Below are positions 47,891 through 60,212 of a stretch of 64,000 nt of DNA, piece after piece (positions within the stretch are counted from its first letter, which is position 1; each line of letters starts with the position of its first letter). Source of the stretch: Lactifluus volemus (taxonomy: Eukaryota > Basidiomycota > Agaricomycetes > Russulales > Russulaceae). The DNA is taken from contig WTXI01000016.1 in assembly GCA_022376515.1 (NCBI GenBank), positions 558,001 to 622,000 on the forward strand, in the 5' to 3' direction. Made by a program: the position numbers and the translations under genes. The notes beneath the pieces are model-generated. The model searched no databases, had not been told where the DNA came from, and worked only from the letters and a program-made list of their open reading frames with translations.

Positions 47891-49851
47891 ATGCTGTCGC
47901 GTTTCTTGCCTCCACCTTTACCTCCGCCCCAATCATGGTACCCAGGACACATGACGCAATTCTCCCGAATTCTCCCCAACTTGCTCGCCCGTACTGACGT
48001 CGTACTCGAATTACGGGACGCTCGATTACCCATTTCGAGTGTGAACAGAAACTTTGAAGGTGAGGACTATATGAAAGCAAGGCCAAATTTTGTCCCCCCC
48101 CCCCCCCTGCAGGGCTGTCCAGTAGTAGTAGGGGGCCGACGATAACGGGTGTGTTTGCGGCTCTGGGGGGATCCCCCACGTGTTTGTCCATATATAAATT
48201 TTTGTTCCGACACACTCTCTGGGGTTTCTCTTACGAATGCCCTCTCAAGAAGATGGGCGTGCTCGACATGTGGCACATCAGAATACCCTTGATCTTCCCG
48301 CTCGGAGATTCGATTGCCCAAATCTCTGGATATATTCCTCCCTGACGTATTTTCTTCCTCTTACGCACGGCTATTCTGATGCGAAGCGCTTATGAGTTTT
48401 CGCCTCGCCCCCCTCCCATCACTCGCGTATTGCTGGTGGTGTGACGAAATCGTTTGTTGGAGAGTCCATCACTGATACGATCGTTTGCATTTAGGTGTGT
48501 TGAACAGATGGCGCACAGAACGTGTGCAGCTCTCCAAACACGCTGCCGCCTCTTCTTCGCACGCAGGTGCACGTGTAGCTGAACGTATTGTCGTGTTCAA
48601 CAAGCGCGACCTAGTTCCCGAGTGGGGCATTACGGTAGGTATTCTACTCGCCTGCTTCTATATTTGTCAATTGTCTCTAATTCCGGCCTCCGCGACCGCA
48701 GCCCTTTCAGAATGCTATGGCCGCAAAATTTCCTGACCAAAGGACAATGTTCGTGTCATGGAACAGGCCAAAGGATCTCAAAGCATTAAGCGGCTTACTT
48801 GTGAGTATGTAGGCTTGCACTCAGTCATTGCTGTCCGATCACCTAGCTCAACGACTAGACATCGCTCGGGAGCACCCACATATTCCCGAGGTAAATGTAC
48901 TTGTGGTTGGCATGCCGAATGTTGGCAAGTCAACACTTTTAAATTCCCTAAGGGACATCGGTATTCCCGGCCGTGCGTTTTTTTTTTTCTTTTTTGACAT
49001 CTCGTATACTTACTCATATGCCCAGCAACGCCAAAGGCCCTCCGTACCTCTGCGCAGCCAGGATTAACAAGGGCTCTCTCCACACGGCTAAAGCTATCAA
49101 TTGACCCGCTTGTATATTCATACGACACTCCAGGGGTGATGTTGCCCTTTCTCGGACGTGGTGAAAGAGGAGCTGAGCGCGGTATAAAATTGGCACTTAT
49201 TGGTAGGCATCTGCGTAGAATGCCGGGGTGCATTCTTGGGCTCACGCATCCCGTTCAAGCCGGTATCAAGGAGGGTCTGTACGACGACGAGGCGCTAGCC
49301 GCCTACTTATTATATCGCCTTAACGCACTCCATGGCACCGGTACGTATATTTGTGTCGGACATACGTTTCTAATTTTCTAACTAATTGCCCCCCGCCTTC
49401 TTGTTACCGCACATAATCGCTGGTTGAAGACCCCGCATATTTGGCGCTGTTGCCGATGGGAACACCGCCGACAGACGACGTGCACGATTTTTTGGGGCTA
49501 CTAGCGCTCAGACTTGGCATGCTACAACGAGGTGGGATACCTGACTTGGTAAGGGCTGCCAGATGGTTCGTACGATGGTGGAGAGAAAAAGGCGGTGCTC
49601 TGAGCACCCGTAGTACCGGGTGGGGCCTCGACTTTGAGTGGCGAGTCGCAGCCAATGTGGACGTGAGCGACGCCGCTGTGCAGGCGCACATGGAAGAGTG
49701 CATTGAGCGGTATGTTGCGGAGGACGCACGGGAAGAAGAGGAAGGGGGGGCGATCAGTGCGACTCAAGAACGCAAACGCATTCGCGAAGACAAACTGGCT
49801 AAGCGGGCCCTGCGCGTGAAAGGTCGTTTAGCGGCTAAGCGCGGGGGATAA
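47891..49851 (+). CDS. MTG1: Mitochondrial GTPase 1 (MTG1), circularly permuted
   Basis: Assembly GTPase of the mitochondrial large ribosomal subunit, of the YlqF/RbgA class. Begins MLSRFLPPPLPPPQSWYPGH, with SWYPGHM typical of the class, then VVLELRDARLPISSVN. Motif order is permuted: G4 VFNKRDL (about 48590) comes before G1 VVGMPNVGKSTLLNSLR (about 48900) and G3 SYDTPGVMLP (about 49120). ATPKALRTSAQPGLTR carries the G2 threonine region. The C-terminal helical part (GLLALRLGMLQRGGIPDL) ends in a basic tail (RVKGRLAAKRGG). About six introns, several with long T-runs. The first intron, about 380 bases with a C-run near 48095, is unusually long for the window. Confidence 0.92.
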
Positions 49852-51962
49852 TCGAAGGATGTGACGGGTGGAACCAATGGAAGGTTTTCTATTATGTGTT
49901 GGTTTACCGGCTTGCTTACAGCGTGCGGGAACCCCACGACTACCTTTTGTGTTTTTCCCTTCGCGCCGCTCAGATCAGATGGGAACGTCCATGGCGCCCC
50001 ACATTTCATCATTCTGTTTTTGTCCTACGTGCGCCCTATCCCCATTTGCGACTGCAAGCCCATACCGGGCTGTTTCCACGAAGGCAATCAGTACTAATGA
50101 ATGGCCCGCGGTTTTATATCGAACGATATGGGTTCTCCATCAAAGCTACCTTTCCCAGGAGAGGTGGGGTTGGGGTGGGAAATCAGAGATTCTTCGAATT
50201 GGCAGGTCTGATTCCTCGCCTGCTCCAGGTGGTCACAGGACGAGTGATGATGAGCATTTTGTGAAGAGCCTGGTGTATGTCTTGCTGTAGGGATCCCCCT
50301 CACGTTGTTGTATTAAGTTCACGTGGTAGCCAAAGGTACGTGAAATAGCGCCTTGGTACAGAACCAAAGAAATTTTCTTTGTGACTCATCAAGCATGATA
50401 GGAGGAGCGCCGCCCTAGGGCTCTCTGGGCCGCCGCCTATTCCGCCGTCACCTTTTCGTCATGATCTGAGACCAGGTACTCGTCTTGTGAAGAGTTATTC
50501 CTAGAGCTGATGCACGAGCCTGAGACGCCGGCGTGACCGGACATGCTAATATCACTGTCAGTGTACATCAGTGACAGGCCAGGAGGAGGTCTCTGGGTCC
50601 GGCGAACGAGAGAGAACATTTGGCTCTCTTTTCATTTGAGTTTTCATTTCGACCTTTTGTTTGGGTACAAGTTACTGCTTTGCCAAGTTGCTGACAACGC
50701 CCGGCGGGCCCGCCGCATACTAGTAAAACTTGGTTTTATGATTGAATGTCACATGGGCGCTATCCGCCGAAAAGCCCAAACCGAACCTATGGCGGTACTG
50801 TATCCACCCAATACAATCCACTTGCAGTCACCCGAGGGGATGACCAATATCACGGGGCTACTACACTGCCCTCCAAAAGTCCGATCGGCGGCCAGTACTG
50901 TAGTGGTTTAGGTCACGTTGGTCGAGAATGACTTGAAATCAAAACAAATAATTACTTGTCAATTTCTAGCTGGCGGCGGATTACTGATTTAACGGCGGAA
51001 CTAATAATAAATTGCAACAACATCAACATCAATATGATGACGTTCCGTCCAGTTGTCCAGTTTGGGGGCCTCTGGCCAAAAGCGTCCTTTGTCTCTTCTC
51101 TTTCAAAAGGGTCCGGATTTGCATTGTTCCCCAGGCCACAATAGACTGGTTTTGCCTCAAAAGAAGTTTTGCGGCAGTGTTAATCGATATTTGATTAACT
51201 TTGAAGCACGTGCTTTTCGTTGCGCTGGGTGGGGCCACACGGGATCTTATTTTAGGGTACAGAGATTTATTACAGTTACAGTTATCACAACAAGGGGAAC
51301 GACGAATTCCAACCAGGGCCAATGCAACGAGGGGTCATGCCGGTAATCTTCTAGTGCCTGTACAAAGCAAAGATACATATCAAGTTAGCCTCAACCAAAC
51401 GGGAGGGGATGGGGACCCTCATTTCCGGGGTAAGGCCGAGATGCGGAAAATCCAGTCAATTGATCAAATTTTTTCTTACTACTAGTAGTAAGGCGGAACA
51501 CCGCCCAATCGCTGGCGAAGCTCTCTCTCATCTTAAAGTTGTGCACCTCCGAGTTGAGTTTCAATACTAGGAAGGTTGTTATATTTTTCATCAGTCTTCT
51601 AGCATGGAAGATTGCCTCCTCGAGCAATCCACCTCCCCGCCCCCTTTCGGCCTCGGATCAGAGATTGTCTGCCGGGAAAGAGACAATTATTTCACAAAGT
51701 AAGACAAACACTTAAACTGACCCAGTCTCATTGGTTGGCCCCCAAAGTCCCAACTTGGTCAAAGTGATGGACCAGCGCTCGAATGATAGTTTGCGCCAAA
51801 CCCTTTTTGGCATATGGCCCAAGCCACATTTCCGCAGCCTTATACAGCGCGCGCAGCAAACTTGATGGCGGGATTTGAAGGCACAAAAACAATAATGATT
51901 AAGATACAGATCTAATCTCATGGGAGGAAATACAACTACAGACGGCAAATCCCGTACCAGGG
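49852..51962. other. Intergenic region, no firm gene
   Basis: Overlapping ORFs of 60-140 codons without motifs. A minus-strand frame ending at 50437 has a serine/aspartate-rich end that looks weakly coding. Nothing else noted. Confidence 0.35.
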
Positions 51963-52504
51963 TTAAAAGTCCATATAGTCACGCCCAGAGGCCCATGTGG
52001 GCCCCGAGCTCGCAGTACCGTATGGATCTTCTGTCGTAACGCCTTCAACGTCCTTGAACGAAAATTCGCGCTTAAACTTGGCTTCAAGAGAGGACAAGGT
52101 ACCGATCAGCTTTGTGCACGCCTGTTCTAGAGCAGCAGTCGGTGTGATTGTACCGTCTGTTTGGATTTTCACAAGGAAATACGGGTGCAATGGGTGAGGG
52201 ACCTTGTAGCCGGCGAAAAGAATTTGTGGCATGGCATGGAGCTGGCTGAAAAATACCCCACGAGTGGTGAGCGATGCAAAGGCAAAGGTGAATGTGACGC
52301 ACCCGCGGATCATGTTGGCGAGCGTGTGGTCTTGCTTGACGATTTTTATGGTCGCGGCATTAGGGATTTTCGTGTCTTCGGTTACTTCGACGCTATACAA
52401 ATGGACGCATCAGCACAATACCTTCAAGAGGGCATAATTAAGGTGACGCACTGCTTCTCGCCTTCATCAAGGACAAATAGCTCATATCTGTTCGGTGCGT
52501 TCAT
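51963..52504 (-). CDS. RPB11: RNA polymerase II subunit RPB11
   Basis: Alpha-like subunit that pairs with RPB3 to start assembly of RNA polymerase II. Starts MNAPNRYELFVLDEGEK, then across an intron VEVTEDTKIPNAATIKIVKQ with DHTLANMIR (the alpha motif), across a second intron QLHAMPQILFAGYKVPHPL, then PYFLVKIQTDGTITPTAALE and a helical end LIGTLSSLEAKFKREF. A short tail of about 25 residues (DVEGVTTEDPYG..) extends beyond the fold. Nearly every landmark of the family is present and the length fits. Confidence 0.93.
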
Positions 52505-53217
52505 TGGACGGCTAATAAGAGACGAACAAGTCAGGAAGGCGTGTCGTCATCAAGCAGTGAGAGGAATATCATAAGCAGAACTGAAATTTATACGTTGTCA
52601 CCAATGTGCAGGGCACTCAGCGGATTGACAGATTTGGTATAAGGTCTAATCATTTGGCAATAAAGGGGAAGAAAAATGCTTACCTGTATCTATTGGCAAC
52701 AGATGCGGCCGCTCAGAGTATTATGGGCGGTTCTGCAACTGACTGAGGTCATGAATGTCAGTCAGTGAAATAGCGGCCAATAAAGGACAAAGAAATCAGA
52801 ACACGATGTGATATCACGTTTATCATCGACAATAAATTTGAGGCACCGAGGCCACATCATAGCAAGAAAACAGCTGGGTGAGATGATACTCACACAAGTT
52901 GACTGAGACGCGCCCTTATACGCGATGTTCAGCGCTGAGCGGAAAAGGTTCCACCTGGTTCGAACTCCGCTTGAACTCGACCCGCTGAGCAAACTCATCT
53001 GGCAGGGCTCAACCGATAACGGTCAAAAATCCCTTCAAGGTGAGCTGCATGCCGTCTATTGCCTTATCACGTCGCCAGACTGCTATCCATACCCGCCGCT
53101 GGGTTCATTATCTGCGTTCTTTGCAGTCCGGTTGTAGTCTGAGGCGGTTTGTGCGGTGGATGGGCGCTTTAGCGCAAAGATGACAACTCGGGGTGCTAAC
53201 TTTGAGATGCGCAGAAA
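52505..53217. other. Divergent spacer RPB11 / uL15
   Basis: 713 bases without a supported gene. Small ORFs of 70-78 codons occur on both strands. It contains promoters for both flanking genes; no clear box could be assigned. Confidence 0.4.
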
Positions 53218-53833
53218 ATGCCGACCCGACTCTCGAAAACTCGCAAACATCGCGGTCATGTCTCAGCAGGCCATGGACGTGTAGGAAAGCACCGGAAACA
53301 CCCCGGTGGTCGTGGTCTTGCCGGTGGTCAGCACCACCATCGGTATGTCCTGTGCAATCCCCCCCTACTCTGGATGCAGGTTTAACCAGGCTTCGTGCGC
53401 ACACAGAACCAACTTTGATAAATACCATCCCGGTTACTTTGGTAAGGTCGGTATGCGCCGTTTCCACTTGACGCGCAACGCACAATGGAACCCGACCATC
53501 AATGTCGATAAGCTATGGACGCTCGTACCGGAGGAGCATAAGAATGGTCTCAGGCCAGATTCGCAAGTTGTTCCCGTGCTAAACGTGCTGGATCATGGCT
53601 ATAGTAAGGTCTTGGGAAATGGCCGGTGAGTGGCTACGATCTAGCCAACTATCGTTATCGCGCGTGGGACTGAAAGTCGGTTAGGCTTCCGAACTTGCCC
53701 ATAATTGTGAAGGCACGATATGTCTCTGAGAAAGCAGAGTACGTTTTTGCTCATGCTTGTGTGAAATTTATTGATGGGCTATCGCAGGGCGAAAATCAAG
53801 GCTTCGGGTGGTGTTGTGAAGTTAGTCGCCTGA
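53218..53833 (+). CDS. 60S ribosomal protein uL15 (L28/L27a)
   Basis: Exons 53218-53342, 53407-53625, 53685-53738 and 53788-53833 join in frame to 147 residues, the family length. It begins [20 protein letters not shown] and continues [20 protein letters not shown], the glycine/histidine-rich N-terminus of eukaryotic uL15. Then [29 protein letters not shown] and [18 protein letters not shown] follow, and it closes with [13 protein letters not shown]. It is a structural protein of the large cytosolic subunit. The second donor (53626) keeps a GR codon split across the intron. Confidence 0.95.
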
Positions 53834-54135
53834 GATGTTCTGTTTTACTATTTTCTCTATCGTCCATGCCAAGCATGATAAGTGAACAATACATATGCCA
53901 TGATCATGCTATTTGGATTTTGGGTGCGGAAGGGTATTCCGATGTTATCTGTGGTTTATTTTAAGAACGGTTACGTAATCAGAGTCGGGTGATGGTTGCG
54001 CCGTGCTCTGCTGACAATAAGAGGCCGTGGAGGTCAACCCTTTTATCCCTAACGTCCCCGTCACCGCATACACTCGATGCCTTCCTTCTCAGACTGGTGT
54101 AAGTACCGTACGAATAAAGTAATCCTAGTCCTTTA
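53834..54135. other. Intergenic spacer uL15 / RING gene
   Basis: About 300 bases; 3' flank of uL15 and promoter of the RING gene. Nothing further seen. Confidence 0.4.
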
Positions 54136-56334
54136 ATGACTGAGAACTCTCCAGACTCTCGCCAGTATGCTGCATGGAATCGCACTCGAAGACTTCGTGC
54201 AACCCCTTATTTGGCTAGGACTGAAACCGATACTTCACGGAGAGCAACAGCTCTAGCTGCTGCTGGCGTAGAGAATTCACAATTGCCAACAATGGTTGCT
54301 GAAGCAGGGGGTCCAAGGGACAAAAGACAAGAGACACTCTTTGGTCCTAATATAGGTATCGTCAGCGACGGGCCAGCTTGGGCGCAGTCAGAAGAAGCGA
54401 AGAAGGGAACCCCTTCTGATTATCTCACGCCAGAGATCGTCACACGGTGGGTGGAAACTAGCAAAGAGGTACTCATACTCTTCTACTCCTCTTGTCGCAT
54501 ACACTGACTTTTCCCCAGGCGGTTCAGCCTACGACCACTTTGCAAGCCTTGGTCAACTTGAAACGTCCCACCCTTCGACTATCTCCGCTGACGATACACC
54601 CGTCTGAAGATCCTTCCGAAGACCCGTCCAATCTTGAATTGCACAGCAATCATGCTCTTGAATTCGAGTATGACTGCGATGCTCCAAAATGCAACATCAC
54701 GGTCCAGGTCATTGTTCCCTCAAAGGAGTCGAATCCCACTGGGGACTCTGGTCCATCATGTCAGCATATTACCGTTTATGACTCGGTTTTTGAAGGTGGC
54801 TTTGGTCGCCTGCTCAAGCTCGAAGATGGGGCGACCATAGAGCTTGGCCGATTCGAGCACATGTCACATGACACCCCAGGAGTCTCTGTGGATCAACCGT
54901 TACCCAAGGTCGACAAAAGCACCGAAATATCTGAGCCATCCGAGACCCCCTCCCACCACAATCCAACTCCTAGCCCAACACCCGAGAATCAAGAAAACGC
55001 GCGCAAACGCCGCTTCACAGCTCTACACTTCCGCCGGCGCTCTCAGAACCGCTCTGTTTCTGGTCCCGCACTCGCAGTACTTGATCATGATACTACGGCC
55101 GTTACCGAGATTGAGGACAAAGAGAAGGACTTGCAAAGTGACGATGGTGTTCGTGTAGTCATTCAGCTCGTTGCTTTCGATGATTCTGGAAAAGAGCTGC
55201 CATCAGTAAACAAGCAGTCAACGTACCTGCACGTCGTACGTCTCGGCACACCGGCTACGGGCGGAGAGGACAATCGTCCGTGGGTTGTCAGGGTCGTGAA
55301 ACGCGAGGCTACGGCACGTATTTATTTATTTTCTCTAATACACGTATCACTTACCCTGTCGACGTCTAGATTGGACCACATACGTTCCATTTACATGAAA
55401 TTTTCGGCCTTTCCTCGACTTCTGTCCAGGCAACTGTACCGGCTGACAACCAGGCCGTACACACATATCCACCTATTGTTCCGGCTCCTGCTGACGATGA
55501 GCCATCATCTGAGTGCCTCGTCTGTCTCAGTTCGCCGCGTGAGGTTGTTCTCCTGCCCTGTCGCCACCTTGTCGCGTGCAAGGAGTGCGCAATCAACATG
55601 GTCGAATTCGGCGCAGGTGGCGCAATCATGCACGCGGAGGAGCCAGCGACGACCGCTGAACCCCAAACGACTGAGGCCGCCGAGACACCACATGTTGATG
55701 AATCTGTGCCCCCAGCTGTAGCGACTAGCTCTTCTGGGGAAGATGCATCCTCTCCGATGGCCGCGCCGGAGGGCGAACGGGACAATGCTGATCCGCGTGC
55801 TGCCGAAACACCCCAGAACGCCGCGCCACCCTTGGAGGGTGGTGACACGGCAACTGCTCCCCCATCAACACCTGCACCAGCCCCCTCTGCCACAATGATA
55901 CATCGTCCTCCCCAAATGATCCACCCACTATACCGGCTCCACAGCACCCGAGGCGCAGCGGCGCGCTAAAGGCTGGTCCTGCCCCGTTTGCCGTCAACGT
56001 AAGTGTTCACGACAGATCTATTGATCTACCATACTGATAGATACTCTCCCCCCCTTTTTTTTTCTCATCAGCTTACACATCTCTACTGCGGATTACAACT
56101 ACCCCGCCCATTATGGAAGGTGGCAAAGAATGCAAGCGCGTTTCAACTTCGACCCTTGACCATCCTCTGGGGACTACCGCCTCTACCGCTGCCGGGCTCC
56201 CGCGGCCCACCCCGGCTCTGGAGTCAACTGCGGAGGAGCCTGCGACCGCTCCTTCCTCGCGTTCGTTGCGGCCTATGTTCCTCCGCGGACTATCTCTTCG
56301 CGCCCTGAACCCGTGTCGCCTGTCTGATACCTGA
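54136..56334 (+). CDS. RING-type E3 ubiquitin ligase, MGRN1/RNF157-like
   Basis: Starts MTENSPDSRQYAAWNRTRRL. The N-terminal half has the beta-rich region that precedes the RING in MGRN1-type ligases (LVNLKRPTLRLSPL; LEFEYDCDAPKCNITVQVIV; GPHTFHLHEIFGLSS). The RING opens CLVCLSSPREVVLLPCRHLV with ACKECA, then an insert of about 75-100 mostly acidic, Ala/Pro-rich residues, then closes GWSCPVCRQPYTSLLRI. The cysteine/histidine set is C-x2-C...C-x1-H-x3-C-x2-C...C-x2-C. The join into the last RING half needs an intron near 55840-55950 (donor GTGGTG) and another after CRQ near 55999. The tail after the RING is of low complexity and ends at 56334. Confidence 0.88.
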
Positions 56335-57085
56335 CCCGTGCACCTGTCCGCACGCAGGTGCAGGGGCCACCACCCGACCGCTTCCGTTTCCTCCCCCCAG
56401 CTCAGCTCCAACAAATTTTCGTAGTGAATCGTATGCGCGTCTTCAACGACGGGGCGTTGGATTTATTTTATGGGTTACGTTCTGTGATTCTCTCGTTGTC
56501 TGTGTGAGAGTTTGTAAGATATTGCCACTGGGCGTGTGATAGCAGAACGTTGTTGGTCTGTGTGGTTTCGGCTCGAACGATCCGTTTCCGTTTTATCCGT
56601 TTTTCTTTTCTGTACTCGCTCCTGGTTGCCCTAATTGTGTATAATTCATACTTTCCCTGTTCTCCGCGGAATATAACTGCTTTTATGTCCTTTCTCCATT
56701 TTTTTTGTGTTCCAATCCCTTCTCCGTTGTTGACTCGAGTTGGTCATGGTTACATACCACATGTATATGCGCGAATATACGATGGCGTGTTTTTTTTTCT
56801 CTGGCTGTCATATATCTATCAAGGCTGAGCGGACAGACCCTATCTATCTGTGCACGATGCAAGGGGTATCAATACACAACTACGAAATTGAGAAATACAG
56901 TACAAATGCGAGAATGTGTGTGGTATGATTCATAGTCTGATAAAATGTAGTAGTGATGTTTCCGCAATCATCCAGAAGTAAGGTCCGTAATACGTTGTCC
57001 CAATAGTCCGCAAAAATTTAAAATATAACAATAAAGGGGGGAGGGAAGGGGAAGGCTTGTCCCTCACAGTCATCATTCGTTTGTC
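56335..57085. other. Convergent 3' region
   Basis: 3' flanks of the RING gene and of the convergent kinase gene. T-rich; ORFs of 60-92 codons show no motif. Confidence 0.45.
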
Positions 57086-60032
57086 TCAAACGTGGACTAG
57101 CCGTGCGTCTACGTCCTCACTTGCAAATCCTGCAGGCGGTGGCATACCTGGCGTCTGCGGCTCGAGCGCATCCAACGTCCACTCTGCTCGCAACCTTGCA
57201 CAAATCGCCCGAAACGAGCTCACTGATCCCTTCTCTTGCACCAACGTCATCGTGCATCCACCCCCGGCACCAGTTCCACGGCCAGTAGTACCTGTATTGC
57301 CGTTGTGGTGGTGGTGATAGTGGTGGTTGTGGTTGTGGTGATTGTGGTGATGGCCGACGGTAAATTCGATACGGAACCTGACTGCCTTTTGGACAATGTG
57401 ACCCGTGGCGGGATCGTACGCGTCTTCGAGGCGCGCGCGCAGTGCGCCGTCTGGCTGCGGTTCGGCGAGAAGGACGGGGGCGAGGAGGCGGCGGACTTCG
57501 GCGCGTGTGGGTGCGACACCGTCGCGTGAGCGGAGGGCGACGGCGTGTGTGCGCCAGTGGAAGAGGCTCGAGAACCAGCCTTTGACTTCTCCGACGGCAG
57601 GCGAGACAAGAAGCGATTTGGGCGAGCCGAGTACGGGCGAGGAGTTGCGCGGTGACTCGTGCTGCAGGTCTAACGTTGGCGGAGCTGCTACCAAAAAAAA
57701 AAAGCGGCGCAGATATCCAGGTTTTAGTTTTTTCTTTTTGTTTCTTAGGAGGTGGGGAAGGAGAGAGAATACTTACGCTTGCTTTTGCGGTCCTTCTTAG
57801 TGCGTGTCACCGCTTCTGGTGGAACGGCTATGTTCCCGATCTCCTTGCGCAGCGCGCCGCTACCATTTGCCTTGCCAAAGCCGAGGCCGCTCAGCACTTG
57901 GTTATCATCCATAGTATATGCAGCAGTGCTGGGCCGTCTTCGCCCGCTCGAGCCTTGTTCCACACCCGCATTCTCCTTGTCTTCCTCAGGTGCCTCGTGT
58001 ACGTGTGTCGGCTGCTCTTTCTCTACCCCCCCAACTTCGGCGGGGGCGGGGTATTGCCCGAGCATGGGCAGTGCACGGTATCGTACCTGGGCTTGTGCCT
58101 GAACCTGTGCTTGGGCCTGGACCTGGGCCTCTGCCCGCGCCTGAAGCTGAGCACGCGCAAAGGCAGCATTCAGCACGTTCATACGACCAGCAATATCATC
58201 GATCGTCCGCTGGAAGGTAGAATTGGAGATGCGTGGAGCGCTAACCGGCGGGAGGGTTCCAGAGAACGGCGATGGGGCAATGGGGCTTAACGGAACCATA
58301 TAGCTAGGTGTATGCTCGTGTGAATGCGCTTGGGCGGACAGGATGAACGGATTGTGTTGTTCAGCGTATGTGACGGCAGGCGGCGCTCGGGGTACTCCGT
58401 AAAAGGCAGGTGGGCGGGTGGGGGATGATGGGTTGCTCAACGGTGTCATGTTAGGCGCCCCAAAGGCCGCATGAGAGTGGGCATGAGCTGGCGTGGGTGA
58501 CGAGATAGGACGCGGGCGATGGCCACGTGGGCCAGCGGGGGAACTAGGGCGCATCCGGCGCGGCGGCACCTGTATCCACGACTGCTGGTACGCGGGTGGT
58601 GCATTTTCCAAGCGATCATCAGACGTGGGCGGTGATAGGAATGAGAAAGCAGAAGTTTGTGCAGGAGTGCTGTCCGCACTGAGCGGGCGGTGCTTCTTGG
58701 ATAACGGCGCTATGTACAAACGGGTGACAAACTTTTCGCCGCGCGCATTCAAGAGGGAGGGCTCATCGATGTCCATAAAAATTCCGCGCTCCTCGAGTGT
58801 TCTGGAGCGGTGCTGCATGAGAAGAAAGTAGAACGCTTTAGTGAGCGTGCCGGATCCCGCGGGGCTGAGCAGCTCGGCTGTGATTGTGCCAGGGTCCGCA
58901 TACCGGCCCCAGATGACGCAAAGATATTCAATACATCTGGATCAATGTGAGTGGTCGACGGGATAGGACAGGCCAGCTCTTCGACAGTAGGCGCAGGGAC
59001 ATATAAAACGCCCGGGGTGTCTTGTGTGAACCAGGGATGAACAAGGATATCGGGGATCTAGAAGCGCTGGCCTGTAAGTCGGCGGGTTGCGAGCAAGAAG
59101 AGTATACTACTAACAGATATGCGCTGTGACGTGTCCACGGTGAGCATACGAGAGATGAGATCCTGAGCCTGGGGATCGAGCCAGGCGGGCATATCGTACT
59201 TGCCAGCCTTGACTTTAGAAAGGAGAGTACGAACATTCTTGTCATCAAAAGGTAGTCGACCAGTTAGGAGGGCGAAGAGAATAACGCCACAGGACCAGAT
59301 GTCCGTGGCAGTTCCGCTGTATTTGTGACCATGCACAATCTCAGGGCTGGCGTAGTGGGGGCTTCCGCAGCTAGTTTCGAGCTCAAGGGAGGGTGGTGCA
59401 AAGGCTGCCATGCCCCAATCGGCGATCTTGATTAGGGGAGGGTTTAGTGAATGAATCAGGATATTCTCTGGTTTGAGATCGCGATGAATGATGGAAAAGG
59501 CATGGGCGTAGTTGAGGCCATAAATAATTTGCTTGAAATATGCGAGGGCATCAAGAGGGGGTAGTTTGCCACGATTTACGAGAAAATCAAATAGTTCGCC
59601 GCCTTCGACGTATTCCAGTATGAGGTAAAGTTCTTTGTCACCTTCGTAGACATCGTAAATGCGCATAATATTCGGGTGGTTCATGAGCTTCATCATGATA
59701 ATTTCACGGTCGATGCCAAGACGCTGTTTGTCCACCTTTGCCTGCCTAGTATTGAGAGAGGTACGGGAGCCAAAGACAAAGTCTAGGGGAAGAATCTTTA
59801 TGGCGGCGAGTTGACCGGTGCGACGATGTCTAGCGATCTTGACATGGCCGCTGGCACCCTTACCGACGCATTCACCAATAACCCAGGGACCTACATACTT
59901 TGCATCCTCTGGGTAATCGAAAGCGCCACGACCTGCGGCAGCTTTTTCCTTTTGCCAACGAGTGCCATGATGAGCAGTGTATTGGACTGGAGGTGGGCGA
60001 GGCGGGCTTTCTGAAGATAGGCATGGGACATA
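57086..60032 (-). CDS. Gin4/Hsl1/Cdr2-type protein kinase with KA1-like C-terminus
   Basis: Nim1-related kinase, expected at the septin ring or cell cortex controlling mitotic entry and morphogenesis. The domain reads YVGPWVIGECVGKGASGHVK, then TGQLAAIKILPL, the catalytic loop IIHRDLKPENILI, then IKIADWGMAAFAP with DWG in place of DFG, and TSCGSPHYASPEIVHG. After the kinase come a disordered tail, a Gln/Ala repeat (VQAQAQVQAQAQV), a KEN motif (EEDKENAG, about 57970) and a His/Asn-rich run near 57320. Last is GWFSSLFHWRTHAVALRSRD with RAICARLRAEWTLDAL, resembling the membrane-binding KA1 domain. The start is unresolved: the kinase frame opens at a CTTCAG acceptor near 60012, and the first exon may lie upstream, for example at 60137. 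Confidence 0.85.
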
Positions 60033-60212
60033 GTTTGTTTGTTAATTAAGTTAACTTGAGGTACAGAAAATCCGCCAACTTAAATGACGTACGTAATAAA
60101 TTATCGAACCGAACCGATCGACTTAGGAACCGGAAGTGCCCATGGGGGGCAGGCCCTTAAATGAGTAAAGCAAAGTTGCAGTCGCAGTTCTCTATCTCAC
60201 CCGCCATCAAAG
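60033..60212. promoter_or_regulatory. Divergent promoter, kinase / membrane protein
   Basis: About 180 bases between the kinase 5' end and the ATG at 60213. GCCAACTTAA-type and ACGTACG-type sequence only; no known box recognised. The first exon of the kinase may overlap this stretch. Confidence 0.35.

Noticed and set aside
53108..53485. 125-codon minus-strand ORF
   Set aside because: Antisense to uL15 exons, rich in His and Gly because the sense strand encodes Gly/His/Arg.
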